From contig CM037778.1 in assembly GCA_021229015.1 (NCBI GenBank), positions 14,575,504 through 14,639,503 of the forward strand: a DNA stretch of 64,000 bases. Direction: 5' to 3'. The position numbers were made by a program, and so were the translations under genes. The DNA is from Solen grandis (lineage: Eukaryota > Mollusca > Bivalvia > Adapedonta > Solenidae). A model generated the notes under the pieces. It was not told where the DNA came from, searched no databases, and was given only the letters and a program-made list of their open reading frames with translations. Shown here one piece after another: positions 32,393 through 44,456 of the stretch. Position 1 is the first letter of the stretch, and each line of letters starts with the position of its first letter.

Positions 32393-33560
32393 AGCTAACC
32401 TGAGCACATGTGCTCAGGATGAGCTGTTAGGGTCAGGATCGATGATTGTCTGTTGTTTGTCAGTCCGTCGTCTACAGTTAGTTTGTTTGCACACTAGCAG
32501 CTTCAGTTCTTAAGCAATCATATTCAAATTGTATGACAATATTTTACCATAATCTCTCAGCCAAGTTCCGTTATGGTTGATATTGCCCATTTAGATTATG
32601 AGTTATGGCCCTTTTAATATAAAAAATTGCCAAATTTTACTTAATTTTCACTCTAGCAGCTTTATTTCTTAAGCAGTCATCTTCAAACTTTATGGTAATG
32701 TTTATAGCCATAATGTCTCGGCCAAGTTCGATTATGGCTGATATAGGTCAATTAGGCCAGGTTTTATGGCCCTTTTAATATTAAGTCAATGGACTGAGAG
32801 TCCTAATGTTGCGTTAAGCATAAACTGGAGCAGTAAAGGAGAAAGTGTTTCATTGATTTCCCTCATCAAATGGATCTTGTAGTTGTTAGGGCCGAACAAC
32901 ATAATTTTATTTGCCATATTTGTTTTAGATTAACCAAGGACACATTACGTAACACAATTTCATTTTATTATTTTCATTGGTTATTTATCACCCCGACGCA
33001 AACAGGTGCACTTATATCTTGCCCACTAGAGAGCATTGAATTTGTCTATCCGGTATTGTCATTTTCGCAATCGGTTAAAATATGTTACTTTGTAAACAAG
33101 ATTTAACTTTGTTTGCACTTTAGCAGCTTTATTTCTTAAGCAATCATCTTCGAACCATATTCTCTTGGCCATCTTAGATTATTGCTGATTTTGGCCAAAT
33201 GGCCTTTTTAATATAAAAATGCCAGATTTCACTTTTTTCTCAATCATCTTTTTCCTAAGAAATCATCTTCAAACCTTACGTCAATGCTTATTGCCATAAT
33301 TTCTTAGGCAAGTTCGATTAATGCTGATACCAGCCAATCAGGTCAGGAGTAATGGCCCTTTTAATATTACTTAGGAGTTTTTATGCTTCAACCTTCAAAT
33401 TTTGACCGCATGTACTGTTTGGTTTGTGGAATTGATATGATCTTGCTGTATCTTATGTCTGCTTTCTGCATGGCTTTTGTATTCAATACAACTATGCTAT
33501 AATATAGTAACATGTGCAGGCAATCAAGACAATATTTCTCAGGTGAGCGGTTTTTTTTTT
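32393..33560 (+). repeat. Helentron-like element, same family as 13850
   Basis: Head AGCTAACCTGAGCACATGTG and tail TTTCTCAGGTGAGCGG bracket units with 'agcagctt...ttcttaagcaatcatcttcaaac'. A foreign stretch of about 320 bp (near 32783-33105) interrupts a unit; part of it, GTATTGTCATTTTCGCAATC, recurs at 34935. A T-run of about 30 follows at 33549. Confidence 0.6.
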
Positions 33561-33740
33561 TTTTTTTTTTTTTTTTTTGTTTTTAGATTTATGTTGTTGT
33601 TTTTTACAAGATTTACAGATATGAGAAGAAAACACATGTGTCAGATCCTTCACATACTTAAAATCAAATCCTTCATAAAACCGCAAATATACGTGGCATG
33701 TTCTAATATGAATGCACCTAAGCACATAAAAATGTATCCT

Positions 33741-34690
33741 TGAAAGATTTCAATGAACATTTTATTTCGTCCCCTCAAAGTATTCACCGCCAACAGATAT
33801 GCAAAGTTTCAGTCTTCTGATCCAATCCTTGAAAGCATTTTCATAGTATTTTCTAGGTATACTATGAGGACACTGAAATATTGCAGAAGCGAGGTGTTTG
33901 CGCTGGACAAATTGTCGACGTGATAGGTATTTTCTGAGCCTTGGGAACAAAAAGAAGTCACACGGGACACGGTCAGTCGAGGGAGCACAACAACCTTCTC
34001 CTGCTTCAGAAAGTCTTTTCTTGAGTTTTCAAAGAACTTTAGTCTTGTAAAGCTTCGCACTTACTGATTTCCTTTTAGGTACAGCAACATAAATGGCCAT
34101 AAGTTGTGAAGAATATGGCATACATTACCTTCTTGATACTTAATGTCCGCTTTGCAATGCATGGTCTTTTGCCAGACTTTGTTGCCCATATTTTGTTCTA
34201 AATCTTTTATTTGGGCTCAATAAAGCGAACCCAAGTCTCGTCACCAGTTACGACATTTGCGAAAGACCGTGCATTGTAATTTGGAAACTGTCAGTATTTT
34301 CGCGCATTGCATGCTGTCTTTTTTCTGTTCATCTGTCAGCGGATAAGGAATCAATCTATCAAAGATCTAATTTTCAAATTACGTTTGAGAATTGCTGCTC
34401 CTAATGAGATGCCAGCTATACAAGCTATTCGCCTAGCGGTATATCCTGCATCAGTAGTACATGTAAATTTCTTCCATTCTAGCAACCATCTTGACAGGCG
34501 TTGCTGTTTTCGGTCGACGGTCATGTGGCGCATCTTCTGTTGAAACCAACCTGCATTTGAATTTCTTAAACGAAAATAACCCAGATTTGAATTTCTTTAA
34601 CCAACGAATAACTGTCGAAAAAGATTTCATTATGCGCATAAAAATAACATATTTCATCAAAAATGTCTTTACCCCTATGCCAAAAATATG
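33741..34690 (-). pseudogene. Decayed mariner-type transposase
   Basis: Minus-strand fragments in order: helix-turn-helix STVIRWLKKFKSG (near 34615), TGDETWVRFIEPK with the first catalytic Asp (near 34240), IWATKSGKRPCIAKRT, KKVMYAIFF, then FLFPRLRKYLSRRQF-like text and WIRRLKLCISVGGEYFEG (near 33790). Frame changes and stops occur throughout; the second catalytic motif is partly lost. Layout and motifs fit Tc1/mariner (SETMAR-like) transposases of about 345 residues. Terminal repeats were not located. Confidence 0.75.
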
Positions 34691-34699
34691 ATTCTTAAT

Positions 34700-36564
34700 A
34701 TAGGACCGTATTTCAACGGCGTACTTTCTACCAGCTATTTTCTATAGTATTAGTATACACGAGTAAGCAATGTTTAGCAAGCGAGAGAAACAGCTTAATT
34801 AAGTGAACGTATTTTAATGTGCATGGTATCAATGTAAAGCTAACATGTACATCTACTCAATAATCTTGATTTTCTCGTGATTTTCGCGTTATTGAGCGAG
34901 ATAACATTCTAGATACATGTATATTCATATTCGTATTGTCATTTTCGCAATCGGTTACAATATGTTATGTTAATTGTAAACAACGCAACATAAATAGGAA
35001 TACAAATTCATGACATATTATTTTTTGGTTAATGTTTTCAAACAAATGCCATTATTGTTGGAAAACAAAACTTGATCATTCAGTTGTTACATTTGCTATA
35101 TTTATGTCTTACATAATTGTTAGGGATGCGCGATGTTGCAAGTATATCGGCATATCGCGATTCTGGCCGGGCACGATACGTATCGGTGTGTTATTGGCGC
35201 TGTACCGATATTTCAAATTTTATTTTCATTTTTTTTCTAATTTAGTCAGCGATATAGTGAATGAGTATATGTTCAAGAAACTATCGCTGACCATTACTGC
35301 AATACAAATATCCAAGCCATTGCAAAATTTACTTTCACTTCTGGTCCAGATTATTTTTCTTTTAGCTAATGAATAAGCAGACATAGGGAGATAAATTTCC
35401 CAATATTTGTGTATATTTCGATAGAGAAATGCATGTTCTATTGATTCCGTAAGTAGATTTTATAGATTTATTCGAAAGATTTGTAAAAAAAAAAATGGAG
35501 TTGAAGCGAGTCGACCCCCAAATCAGTGTCCACCATTGTTGATATTTATGTGTACAGTGGGACTAGTTTTGAAACATACAGGAGCAAGTCCCTGTTGCTC
35601 ACATAAAGTAAATTTTGCCACAAACTGCTTAACATTTCTTCTCTTAAACCAATGCGCAGAATTAAATTGTAGGGCCATGATGGCTCTATTGTTTATAAAT
35701 TACTTTAAGGTTTTCACTTAACATATTATTATTCTATACATTTTATTTTAGTATATAAATATACTGTTTCACATAATCATTTAACAAATCAGATATATGC
35801 CAGTCTTAACTAAACGCCGAAATCTTCACTATATGTATCTACACCTGTATCAAACAAAAACTAATTTATTTTTTCAAATCACCAGTATATTCTATTTCAA
35901 ACAACATGTATATCAACTTTGTTTTTGGCGGGCTGTGGCACGAAGTGTAAAATCATATTTTCCTGAAAATAAGAAATCACTCAAAAACTCATAAGCTTTC
36001 TGTTAACAGAACATTTAAGTTAGATTAACATATCTAATTAGAGATCAAGTCATGAAATTATGACTAAAAAGTAACCCTGAACTTACAATTTCCTTTATTC
36101 GTGAGAAAACCTCACCTACTACTGTAAAATCATTAATATTCGTTGGACACTATCGGTAATTTTCTTTGATTTCGTGGAGGATTTTATCCACGAACAAAAC
36201 CCCCCGCGAAAATCGTTCATTGAAGATCTCCAGTTTCTAGAATATGAATCCACGAATAAATGTACCAAAAACTCCCTTTAGTATATGATCAACGAAATTT
36301 AATGTCAACGAAATATAATGATTTACAGTATCCTGAGTTGGTGTTTTATTATTAAAGCTACTTCAATTCAAATTAATTAATTTCCTGGTCAACTTCTGAT
36401 ATATTATAAACAATTAAATATATATGCTAAGTATGTTGTCCGGCTCATTATCGGTTAACATGTATTTCATCGATATTTATATAGTTTCGTTATGAAAACA
36501 GAAATCATCCATTAGATGGATACAAAAAGGATTGAGGATTTTCTTGTGAGGAGGACATTTAAAA
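34700..36564. other. Intergenic region upstream of the GPCR
   Basis: AT-rich. It contains AGGGATGCGCGATG and TATCGCGATT / CGATACGTATCG palindromes near 35124-35200, resembling the end of a hAT-like element, but no opposite end was found. No exon, promoter motif or tRNA was recognised with confidence. Confidence 0.35.
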
Positions 36565-37764
36565 ATGGAGAACAAAGATGTTATTAATGAAACGGACCAG
36601 TACCTCCTGAATAAACTTAATGATGAAATGACCCGTGACGTCATGCCAGTTACAATATTCGTCGGGATAGAAGCGGTGTTGGGATTCACAGGGAATATAC
36701 TAGTTATTTACGTGTTTGCATTCCACTACAAGGCGTGCAATTACAAGTACTTAGTCCTATGCCTTGCTCTGGTTGACCTGACCTGCAGTCTCACCACGAT
36801 GCCAGGAGAGGTGTTCACCCATCTACACTGGTACACCTACCCCTACCCGCTCGTCTGCAAGATCAAATCCGTTTTCAACATGTTCACAGTCTCTGCGGAA
36901 GCCCTTTGTTTACTCACTATTGCAGTGGATCGTTACCTCAAGGTCTGTCAGCCTTTTGGTTTCCAGATACAGCCTCGAGTTGCCAAGAGGTTGTGTTTTA
37001 TGGTTTACCTAATCGCCGCCATTGTATCTATCCCGGTTGCCTTCTATTGGGGTACTCACAATGAACAGATTGTGTACATGGGTAGAAACATTACAGTGAC
37101 CATCTGTGAGAAAGACGAACATTATCGGAACACCAACCAACCATTAATGTATTCCATAACAATGGAGGCCATTATTTCAATCTTACTGGTGGCCATGTTT
37201 TTCTTGTATTCCTTTGTTGTTCGAAGACTGATCTTGAGGACAACAGTTTCAAACGCTGCATATTCGAAAATCGACAGTGGCAGCTCAAATGATGTGAGCA
37301 ATACAGATGACGATGACGGCCCTGAAAGTCATCAAGCAAAAAGAAGGCCACCTTACTCAAGGAATCTTCTGGCGCCACCAGACATGTGCACAAGGGCCAG
37401 TAGTCAGTCGGGCTCTGAGGATGACAGTTGCGGCGATTTGAAAAAAGGTTCTGCAAGAACGAGTTACCGCGAAAGCGTGTTTGACAGATCGGAAAGCATT
37501 AACGTTAAGGTGCGACGCAAAACGTTAATAATGTTTATTCTCACGATTGCCTTTATCATAACAACGGTGACGTATCTGACACTTCTTTCCTTCATTGCGT
37601 CAGGCATATTGCAGAAACTGAGCAACGAACAGAGGGCTGCGTATTTTTTCTTCTTTAGACTGTATTTCATAAACCACGTGATTACTCCTGTAATTTATGG
37701 GCTCCTGGACCCACAGTTCCGGCGGGGCATTGTGGAATGCAAGAAATCAAAAATTGTTCAATGA
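36565..37764 (+). CDS. Orphan rhodopsin-class GPCR, single exon, 399 aa
   Basis: Seven-helix plasma-membrane receptor, probably for a peptide or small transmitter; ligand unknown. TM1 about 28-53 with GN at 43-44; TM2 with LALVD (Asp71); Cys98 at the top of TM3, expected to pair with Cys181 in the second outer loop; DRY at 122-124; TM4 about 141-163; TM5 195-222; a long acidic and Ser-rich third inner loop (223-317); TM6 318-345; TM7 359-382. N-glycosylation sites at Asn8 and Asn175. TM6 lacks the usual CWxP, and TM7 has TPVIY in place of NPxxY. The tail is short (LLDPQFRRG). The Met at 36565 is the first in frame and gives a normal N-terminus. Lineage-specific class A receptors of this type are numerous in bivalves. 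AATAAA at about 37952 may be the poly(A) signal. Confidence 0.88.
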   Translation: MENKDVINETDQYLLNKLNDEMTRDVMPVTIFVGIEAVLGFTGNILVIYVFAFHYKACNYKYLVLCLALVDLTCSLTTMPGEVFTHLHWYTYPYPLVCKIKSVFNMFTVSAEALCLLTIAVDRYLKVCQPFGFQIQPRVAKRLCFMVYLIAAIVSIPVAFYWGTHNEQIVYMGRNITVTICEKDEHYRNTNQPLMYSITMEAIISILLVAMFFLYSFVVRRLILRTTVSNAAYSKIDSGSSNDVSNTDDDDGPESHQAKRRPPYSRNLLAPPDMCTRASSQSGSEDDSCGDLKKGSARTSYRESVFDRSESINVKVRRKTLIMFILTIAFIITTVTYLTLLSFIASGILQKLSNEQRAAYFFFFRLYFINHVITPVIYGLLDPQFRRGIVECKKSKIVQ

Positions 37765-38100
37765 AATTCTCGTCATCACATGCGCCTACTGATAATGACT
37801 TCAGTCCAAAATATGAAGTGTGTGGGGTATAATTTTAAGAATATTCAGATGTTATATTTTTCTACCCAAGGGGGAGATTTATATGCCGAGGGAAAGGAAA
37901 AGGCAGAAATGGTCTGAAATATGCCGTGCAACTAACATCAGTTATTTAACTTAATAAATACTACATAAGATGTCCATATATATTCAGTGCAAGTTTTATT
38001 TCATTTTTTTTTTCTATTTCATGCATTCTGCATACAGTGATAGTACAAAACCATTGACTCGTCAGAATGCTCTCTGTGCAATCTAATTGGACTGATTTTA
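37765..38100. other. 3' flank of the GPCR up to the gap
   Basis: Likely 3' UTR and flank. AATAAA occurs near 37952. No other feature seen. Confidence 0.4.
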
Positions 38101-38200
38101 NNNNNNNNNNNNNNNNNNNNNNNNNNNNNNNNNNNNNNNNNNNNNNNNNNNNNNNNNNNNNNNNNNNNNNNNNNNNNNNNNNNNNNNNNNNNNNNNNNNN
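38101..38200. other. Assembly gap (100 N)
   Basis: Exactly 100 unresolved bases, the usual placeholder for a gap of unknown size. Open frames crossing it are meaningless. Confidence 1.
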
Positions 38201-38454
38201 GTACATTCACCGAACCGCCATTGTGACAACTAAGTCGAGCTCACCGCAAACGGGTTCGACAATAAATCCATCATATGTCTGAATGACATGACAGGGAATC
38301 CAAATTTTCAGAGGGGTCTCCTGAATTTCAAAGCAAGTGTTCCATCAGGATACCGGATTAAAAAGTTAGTGTCAAATGCCGTTTCCTTTGTAATTAGTTG
38401 GATGACATTGATAAAATACTGAAAGCAATGTGAGTTTTTGTTTGTTTCTTTCCT

Positions 38455-38640
38455 TAATTTTGATGTCTCACAACCAATATTTTCGTCATTCTGGATTTTA
38501 GTCTATATTTGACAAAAAATGACCTGCCAATCTGTGGTACCGTATCACAATGAAGAAAAGCAGCATGAAACCACAGCCAGTCTAAGTCAGATCCTAATAA
38601 CAGTCAAACCAGTCTTGAAACTACCCTTATATACTGTGTG
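38455..38640 (-). repeat. Diverged SINE family A body
   Basis: Shares 'aaactacccttatatactg', 'ccaaccagt'-like and 'gataccacac'-like segments with the SINE at 41240-41559, without the tRNA-like head. The following stretch to 39160 shows nothing recognisable. Confidence 0.5.
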
Positions 38641-39162
38641 GTGGAAATATCAATAAATCATGAAAAATCATTACAATTTTGGTCATTTCCAGGAAAATCT
38701 AATGGGGGAAAATGGGTTTGGAAAATCAATTAGGGACATATAAAAAAGAAAAAATTCAAGTGCTCTGACATTATAACTAATTATAATAACAAATGTGAAT
38801 CAAATTTTGGGAAAATAGTCACCTTTTCAAGAGCTTAACCTTGAAGGGGAAAATCACTCAAGAGAAGGCAGAGCTTTTGTCAGCTGTTTAATAGCCAGTG
38901 TTCAGCTACATTCCCATTGCCAGAAAGTATATATTTTTCCCAATTAGGATGCAAAATCCACCAATGAATACTCAGAACAAATAAAATTGGTTCAATTTGT
39001 AAAAAAATTAGTTACAGACTTTACCACAGATAATCCTTTACTTTCATTTCCTGTATTTACTGTAATTTCATGATTTTTTTTTTCCAATTTCTAAAATCTT
39101 CACTGAAAGGCTATCTTCTCAAAACAGAAAAACACCCTGTAAGGCAAGTAAAGAGTGACTAG

Positions 39163-39510
39163 CAGGGGTTTACTTAAGGATTTGACTTTCACTTGTCCAG
39201 GGGGCAAGTTACTTTGAATATCTACAAGCCCCCAGTGAAAACAGGTTGCCCGATCTTGAAGTTAGTTGGTGTTTGTTAATGTTTAAAACTAAATATGTGC
39301 AATATTAAGGTGGATTAAAGTTATTATGTATAAAACACAATTTGCGAGCATTTTACCCCTGATATACTATAAAAAATAAAAAACCCAAAAGAGTTCATTT
39401 ACATAAATAAACTTGCTCGCCGGGCTATCTTCTTTGAAAAATCACTCGCCCGCAGTGATTTTAACCTGGCGCGGGCAAGTGGGCGTCCACTTATAAAAAA
39501 CTCTGACTAG
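39163..39510. mobile_element. Possible hAT-like MITE
   Basis: Starts CAGGGGTTTACTTA after TGACTAG and ends AAAAAACTCTG followed by ACTAGTCA. Inverted ends are weak and the direct flank shared is 5-7 bp. The interior has two GGGCAAGT-containing stretches in similar phrasing. Confidence 0.35.
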
Positions 39511-39899
39511 TCATACTTACATTGTATAGAACGCCCCTTTCTGCCAGTATGGTCGAGATTCAGAAAATTTGCCAATCCTGTCCACAAAGTCGAGAAACTG
39601 GCAACAACATGGGGCCTCCAACACTACCACAGCAAAACCTATAAATCTAAACACACAAACAGAATTAATGTGTCAGCAGAAAATCTCAAGTAAACCATCA
39701 AAATGGTGTTAAATTATGTCAATATGCACTTGAAATGCCTGAAAAAAAAATTTTGTTATTGAGATGAGTTAACAAGAGCGATAAACAAAGCTCCACTAAC
39801 CCTTTATCTCAGATAACCTAGATAACAGGTGGTGTATCAAAAACTGATGAAAAAAGTAAGATATCAAATGAAATGGAGGACTATTTGAGTTTACCGTCG

Positions 39900-40030
39900 C
39901 TTCGACAGTATTTCAATCAAAGAGTTCAGCTAATTACAGGTGGAGGAAAACCCCGAATGCACGGAGGCATCTGGGTAGAACCACCGACTTATCGCAAGCC
40001 AGCTGGAAGGCTTCCTCACATGACAAACGG
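39900..40030 (-). repeat. Fragment of SINE family B
   Basis: Reverse copy of the body of the SINE at 60322: AGAACCACCGACTTATCGCA and GCCAGCTGGAAGGCTTCCTC match the complement of that element. No tRNA-like head remains. Confidence 0.6.
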
Positions 40031-40059
40031 AGGAGTAAAAAATACAACTTACAAGAGCA

Positions 40060-40400
40060 AAAAGTGATGGAATGCCTATATAATTATCATTTACATAAAG
40101 TACTAGCAATTTATGCAAATATAATTATCACTTACATTAAATGCCAATATAATTTTCAAATATTTACATTTAATAATGCCAATACAATTCTCACTAACAT
40201 TTAATGCCAATACAATAAATATTTCTCACTTACATTTAATTCCAATTTAATAATCAATTATATTTAATTCCAATATAATTATCACCTACATTTAATGCCA
40301 ATTTAACTTACACTTTATGCCAATTTCATTATATAATCATCACTTACATTTTATGCCAATATAACTATAAAAAACATTAAATGCCAACATATTTATCATA
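40060..40400. repeat. Degenerate AT-rich minisatellite
   Basis: TTTAATGCCAATATAATTAT and CACTTACATTTAATGCC recur about ten times with a variable period of roughly 28-45 bp. Confidence 0.7.
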
Positions 40401-40670
40401 CTTACAATTCTAATATACCCCCTACTAGACACATAGGGGTGAAGGTCAAACATCGGATCACACCTAGTACCATGGCAACTGAAATATATACAGAAAACTG
40501 ACAATTTTATGACTTCCTCATGAAAATAGGTCATATACATTTGAAACCAAATTTGATTTGTTGGAACTAGTTATACATTAAGCATCTTCTAGGGGAAGGT
40601 ATGCTGTATGCAGTGAAAAGCCAAGGGAATTTTTTTTGTCAAATTCCTCCATCATTTACAGACCTAGTGC

Positions 40671-40910
40671 TTAACCCTTTCCCTCATAGAGGGCACCATG
40701 AAGACCTATGCGAACAGCATAAAACCAGATCAGCCTGCGAGTAACTCGCAGGCTGATCAGGTTTTATGCTGTTCGCTGCTCCTCAGTGGTCTGGAAATGA
40801 GTATTTTGTCATTAAATTTGGTAAGGTTTAACTGTGGTTTTCTGCAGATCAGGCTTTATGTGGTACCTATTGAGTGTGTCAAAATGAGTCTATATGAGGG
40901 AAAGGGTTAA
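40671..40910. mobile_element. piggyBac-type MITE with a 30-bp hairpin
   Basis: Perfect 18-bp inverted ends TTAACCCTTTCCCTCATA, including the TTAA target site on each side (40671-40674, 40907-40910). Inside, arms 40711-40740 and 40746-40775 pair at 29 of 30 positions around the 5-base loop GTAAC. The open frame at 40698-40910 runs through the hairpin and is not a gene. Confidence 0.8.
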
Positions 40911-41239
40911 GTAATGTTTAGATACTTAAATACTTTGGAGTATATTACTTAGGTACTTCTTGTTTCCCTAATCCCTATCAACTCTTGTAACTCCTCAAAG
41001 TAATTAATTTATTCAAATAACTTGCAGAACAAGAATTGTAGACAGTGGAATAGTGTGCCAACTAAGTTTTTAAACCAGGGAAGCAAATGCTTTTTCCTTT
41101 ACTTTGTACCCCTTTGTACCTCAGGCATGGCAAAGAAAAATCTGTTGTTTTGTATACCATTCTAAGTTCAATAAATTGATATTTATCTATTTTGTACATG
41201 AATATTCATGATGAGGTCCCTTTCATACACCTCAATGTA

Positions 41240-41559
41240 CCAGTAAGTTTGTTTATAAGGTTTAACATCCTACCAACAGTATATTTGAGTCATTTGGAGA
41301 CGATGTCTTCTTGAGACAGACATAGTGCTGCCAAACTGAAGTATCACACTGTAGACATGTGGCATGATACCACACCCTGTCTCATTATCCTGACACCGGG
41401 CCAACAAGTCCTGGAACTACCCTTATATGCTGAGTACTAAGCAAGGGAGCTATACCAGTACCATTTTTAACAACTTTGGTATGTCACTGCTAGGAATCGA
41501 ACCAATGACCTTCAGATTTCGGGGCAGACGCTCTAACCAATAGGCCACCGAGACCGGTC
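41240..41559 (-). repeat. Complete tRNA-derived SINE (family A)
   Basis: On the minus strand: A-box TGGCCTATTGGTTAGAGCG, B-box TGGTTCGATTCC, then a body of about 230 bp ending near AAACTTACTG-like sequence. It matches the copy at 60831-61140. Confidence 0.8.
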
Positions 41560-41701
41560 ATTATACACCTGAATCATCAAGAGGAGCAGATTGCTAATGG
41601 TGTACAATCATATTAGTATCTTTATTTCCAGTAATATATCAGGTACTGAATATACTGTACTGCAAGTATGCCCTTGTCAATGAAAAAGGAGTACGTACTT
41701 C

Positions 41702-43173
41702 GTGTTTCCCCTAGGATCTGGTTGGGGCATGGTAATTTTTTTTACTCAAAAGGGCACTTCGGTCACGTTGCATTATATTCATACCCAGATTGGGGCACTT
41801 AAATGTTTTAATCTGAATTTTCATGAATTTAATTTATTTACTTTTATTTATTTCAATTGTCTCAAAAAATAAATGAATTTATTGACTGTTATTGATTTCA
41901 GTTGTCTCAAACACAACCAGTAATAATTATGTCCTACAATTATACCTTGAAAAATTAGAATTATATAAATAACATAAAATGAATTTTCAAGCAAGACTTA
42001 TTCCATACTGGTTTTTTTTTATATAAATCTTTTCTTTTTTTTTAAATCTTTTCTTTTTTTTTAACTCTAGATAATATATTTTTTTCTCTGTGTTTTTTTC
42101 ATTCAGCAGATGATTTTATATAAATGTTAGTGAATTAAAAAAATATATACCTTAATTTTCCTTAAAAATATGAAGAAGTATTTTAAATAAAAATTTTTTT
42201 ATTATTGTTAGATCAATTACCTCCCTTTATTCATACTTCATTTTTTGGATGAGTTTTTCACCGATCCGCGAAAACTCATGACATTATTGGTAAACAATGT
42301 ACAGGCAGAAACTTGTATATTTTATGATTATCTGCAATTATATGAATTAGAACAGACAAATTTTGGCCTCAGTCAAGATTCAGACTTGCCGATACTTCGG
42401 TGAAAAGGAAAATCTGAAACAGTTGTAAACACACTAATGAAGTACAAAAAAAAAATCCACGAGGTAGATATATCAGCGCACAAATTTCAGTTTGTTAATT
42501 TCAACATAAAATTTCTCAAAAAAGATTTATTTATAGAGATGATTTATTACACATACATCTACCTATTAAGTTGATTAGGCATACCCATGTCGGAAATCTG
42601 GTATAACCCGAATAAGGAGAATTTTAATGCGTGTATGATACATGTGCGTACATGTGAAAATGTTCAGTCTTGAATGTAAATAGCGTAAATGACGAACATG
42701 CACAAGATTAAGCATGCACGAGAATATCCCGCAGGGTGTCATTGGCTTCGACCCATCATAGTTCATGCCACATAATTACAAATCTGTGGTGCGTTCAGTC
42801 AAGCGAATATTCGCTTACGGTTGCATGTTGGTACCCAGCTTATATTCATTACACAGCGATAAAACTGGAGTCAAACTGCGCATGTTAGCTGCCGTTTGGT
42901 TGACTGAACATACGGCTGATGTCATCTACACTGCCCCTTACATACACATGATGGGGGCATATCATAAAAGGGCAGGAGGGCCACAGGGTGCCATGACTAA
43001 AATTGCTATTACACACTTGCTGGAGCACTGGTAATAAGGCAATGTATGATGTTGTTAATCTGGATAAGACACAATGGCGGCAGAATCCAGATCAAAGGGC
43101 AGCATGGCGCATTTCCGGATCCTAAAAGGGCAGCATGGCGCAGCACCATGGGAAAAAGGCCTAGGGGAAACAC
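41702..43173. mobile_element. Possible DNA transposon remnant with 14-bp inverted ends
   Basis: GTGTTTCCCCTAGG at 41702-41715 is inverted at 43160-43173. No target duplication was found. Two GGGCAGCATGGCGCA phrases lie just inside the right end. The interior (AT-rich, with T-runs near 42011-42062) has no transposase frame. Confidence 0.35.
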
Positions 43174-44456
43174 TAGTTTCCATACTGGTTCACAGTATGT
43201 ATGGAAGACCAGTATCCAATGTCAGATCAAAAGTTAGTGTATTGAACTTATATCGATAAAAAACTGAAATTTTTCATTTTCTGTAAATTAACAATATTTG
43301 TTTCTTTCAACGAAAAAGCTCTTCCTTCAATGATGTTTCCGGATTAAAAACTTTCCAGAGAACTCTCCCTGTAAACAGGTATGTAAATTACAAGACCTGG
43401 AGTCCGGGACGCATTCATAGAATATTAAGTCCAAGAATGATAAAAATCGATAGGATTAGGTTTATTCATAGGGCTCTTAACCAATTTAGGAATGGTGATT
43501 TCTGAATTTGTTTTACAAATGAAATACATTGTTTATTGTTTTAAAAAGTAATTTAACTCATACGAAAACTTTTGGTTTTACCAAATTCTCCTCCGTAAAT
43601 TATATGTACTTGTTTAAATTTCATTTGTATTGTATCATTAATTTCTAGAAAAATATCAAGAAAATAGAATTGTGCCCTTTTTAAATATCATAAATAATTC
43701 ATGACTTTTATCACATTAATAAATTAATGTATCCGCTTTGGTTATCCTTCATGCACGAAATTGCCCATTTCGGTAATCAGATTATCTATATGACCCCCAA
43801 CTATTTCAGTATTTGTTCCCATATCTATATAGCAAGGGTTCACTTGACCCTATTTGAAATAAAACAAAAACAAACCCTGTTAATGCCGACTAAAACATCT
43901 GGTTTCTCATTCGCGAAAACAAATGACATTTCATTATTTTAATTCTACGCACCCATTCCACCGACGGTCCCCACGCCTCGCGTCAATAATTTGAACCACC
44001 ATGACACTTGGTCCTCGGAAACATTTCCTGAATTTTGTGCAGGTTGCATTTTTGTTATAATAAATGGTTTAAATGCAATAATTACTCAATATCTCATGAT
44101 TGTGACAGTCCTATTGACATTTTGACGTGGATAATGTTGACGTGCCTCGTTCTGATATTTCGCGGGAGAAGGGAGAGCACTTTAAATGTGTGTGTGTGTG
44201 GGGGGGGGGGGGTCTGAATTTCATATTGATCAGTGTCAGTGTAGGGGAATACCATCATGCAAAATAATGGAAAATAATATTATTAGTTTGTTGGAAAAAA
44301 TATTAGCATCATAGAGATGCATTTTGAATGGTTTCTACGGGTGATTGTCGTATCTTGATTCATTAAATCCTGTTAAAGAGCACGTACCCTAATAGGCAAA
44401 AATACCAGAGATGTAAATACACAGAGCTTCGTGAAGATACTATCAGCTGTATTTAT
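43174..44456. other. Intergenic, no gene recognised
   Basis: AT-rich; a GT/G-run lies at 44190-44213. No coding or RNA feature is supported. Confidence 0.4.

Noticed and set aside
35124..35220. Complete hAT element near AGGGATGCGCGATG
   Set aside because: Only one end resembles a hAT terminus; no inverted partner or target duplication was found.
42765..43034. 89-residue frame as a small gene
   Set aside because: No recognised motif or splice support, and it lies within a possible transposon remnant; not supported beyond chance.
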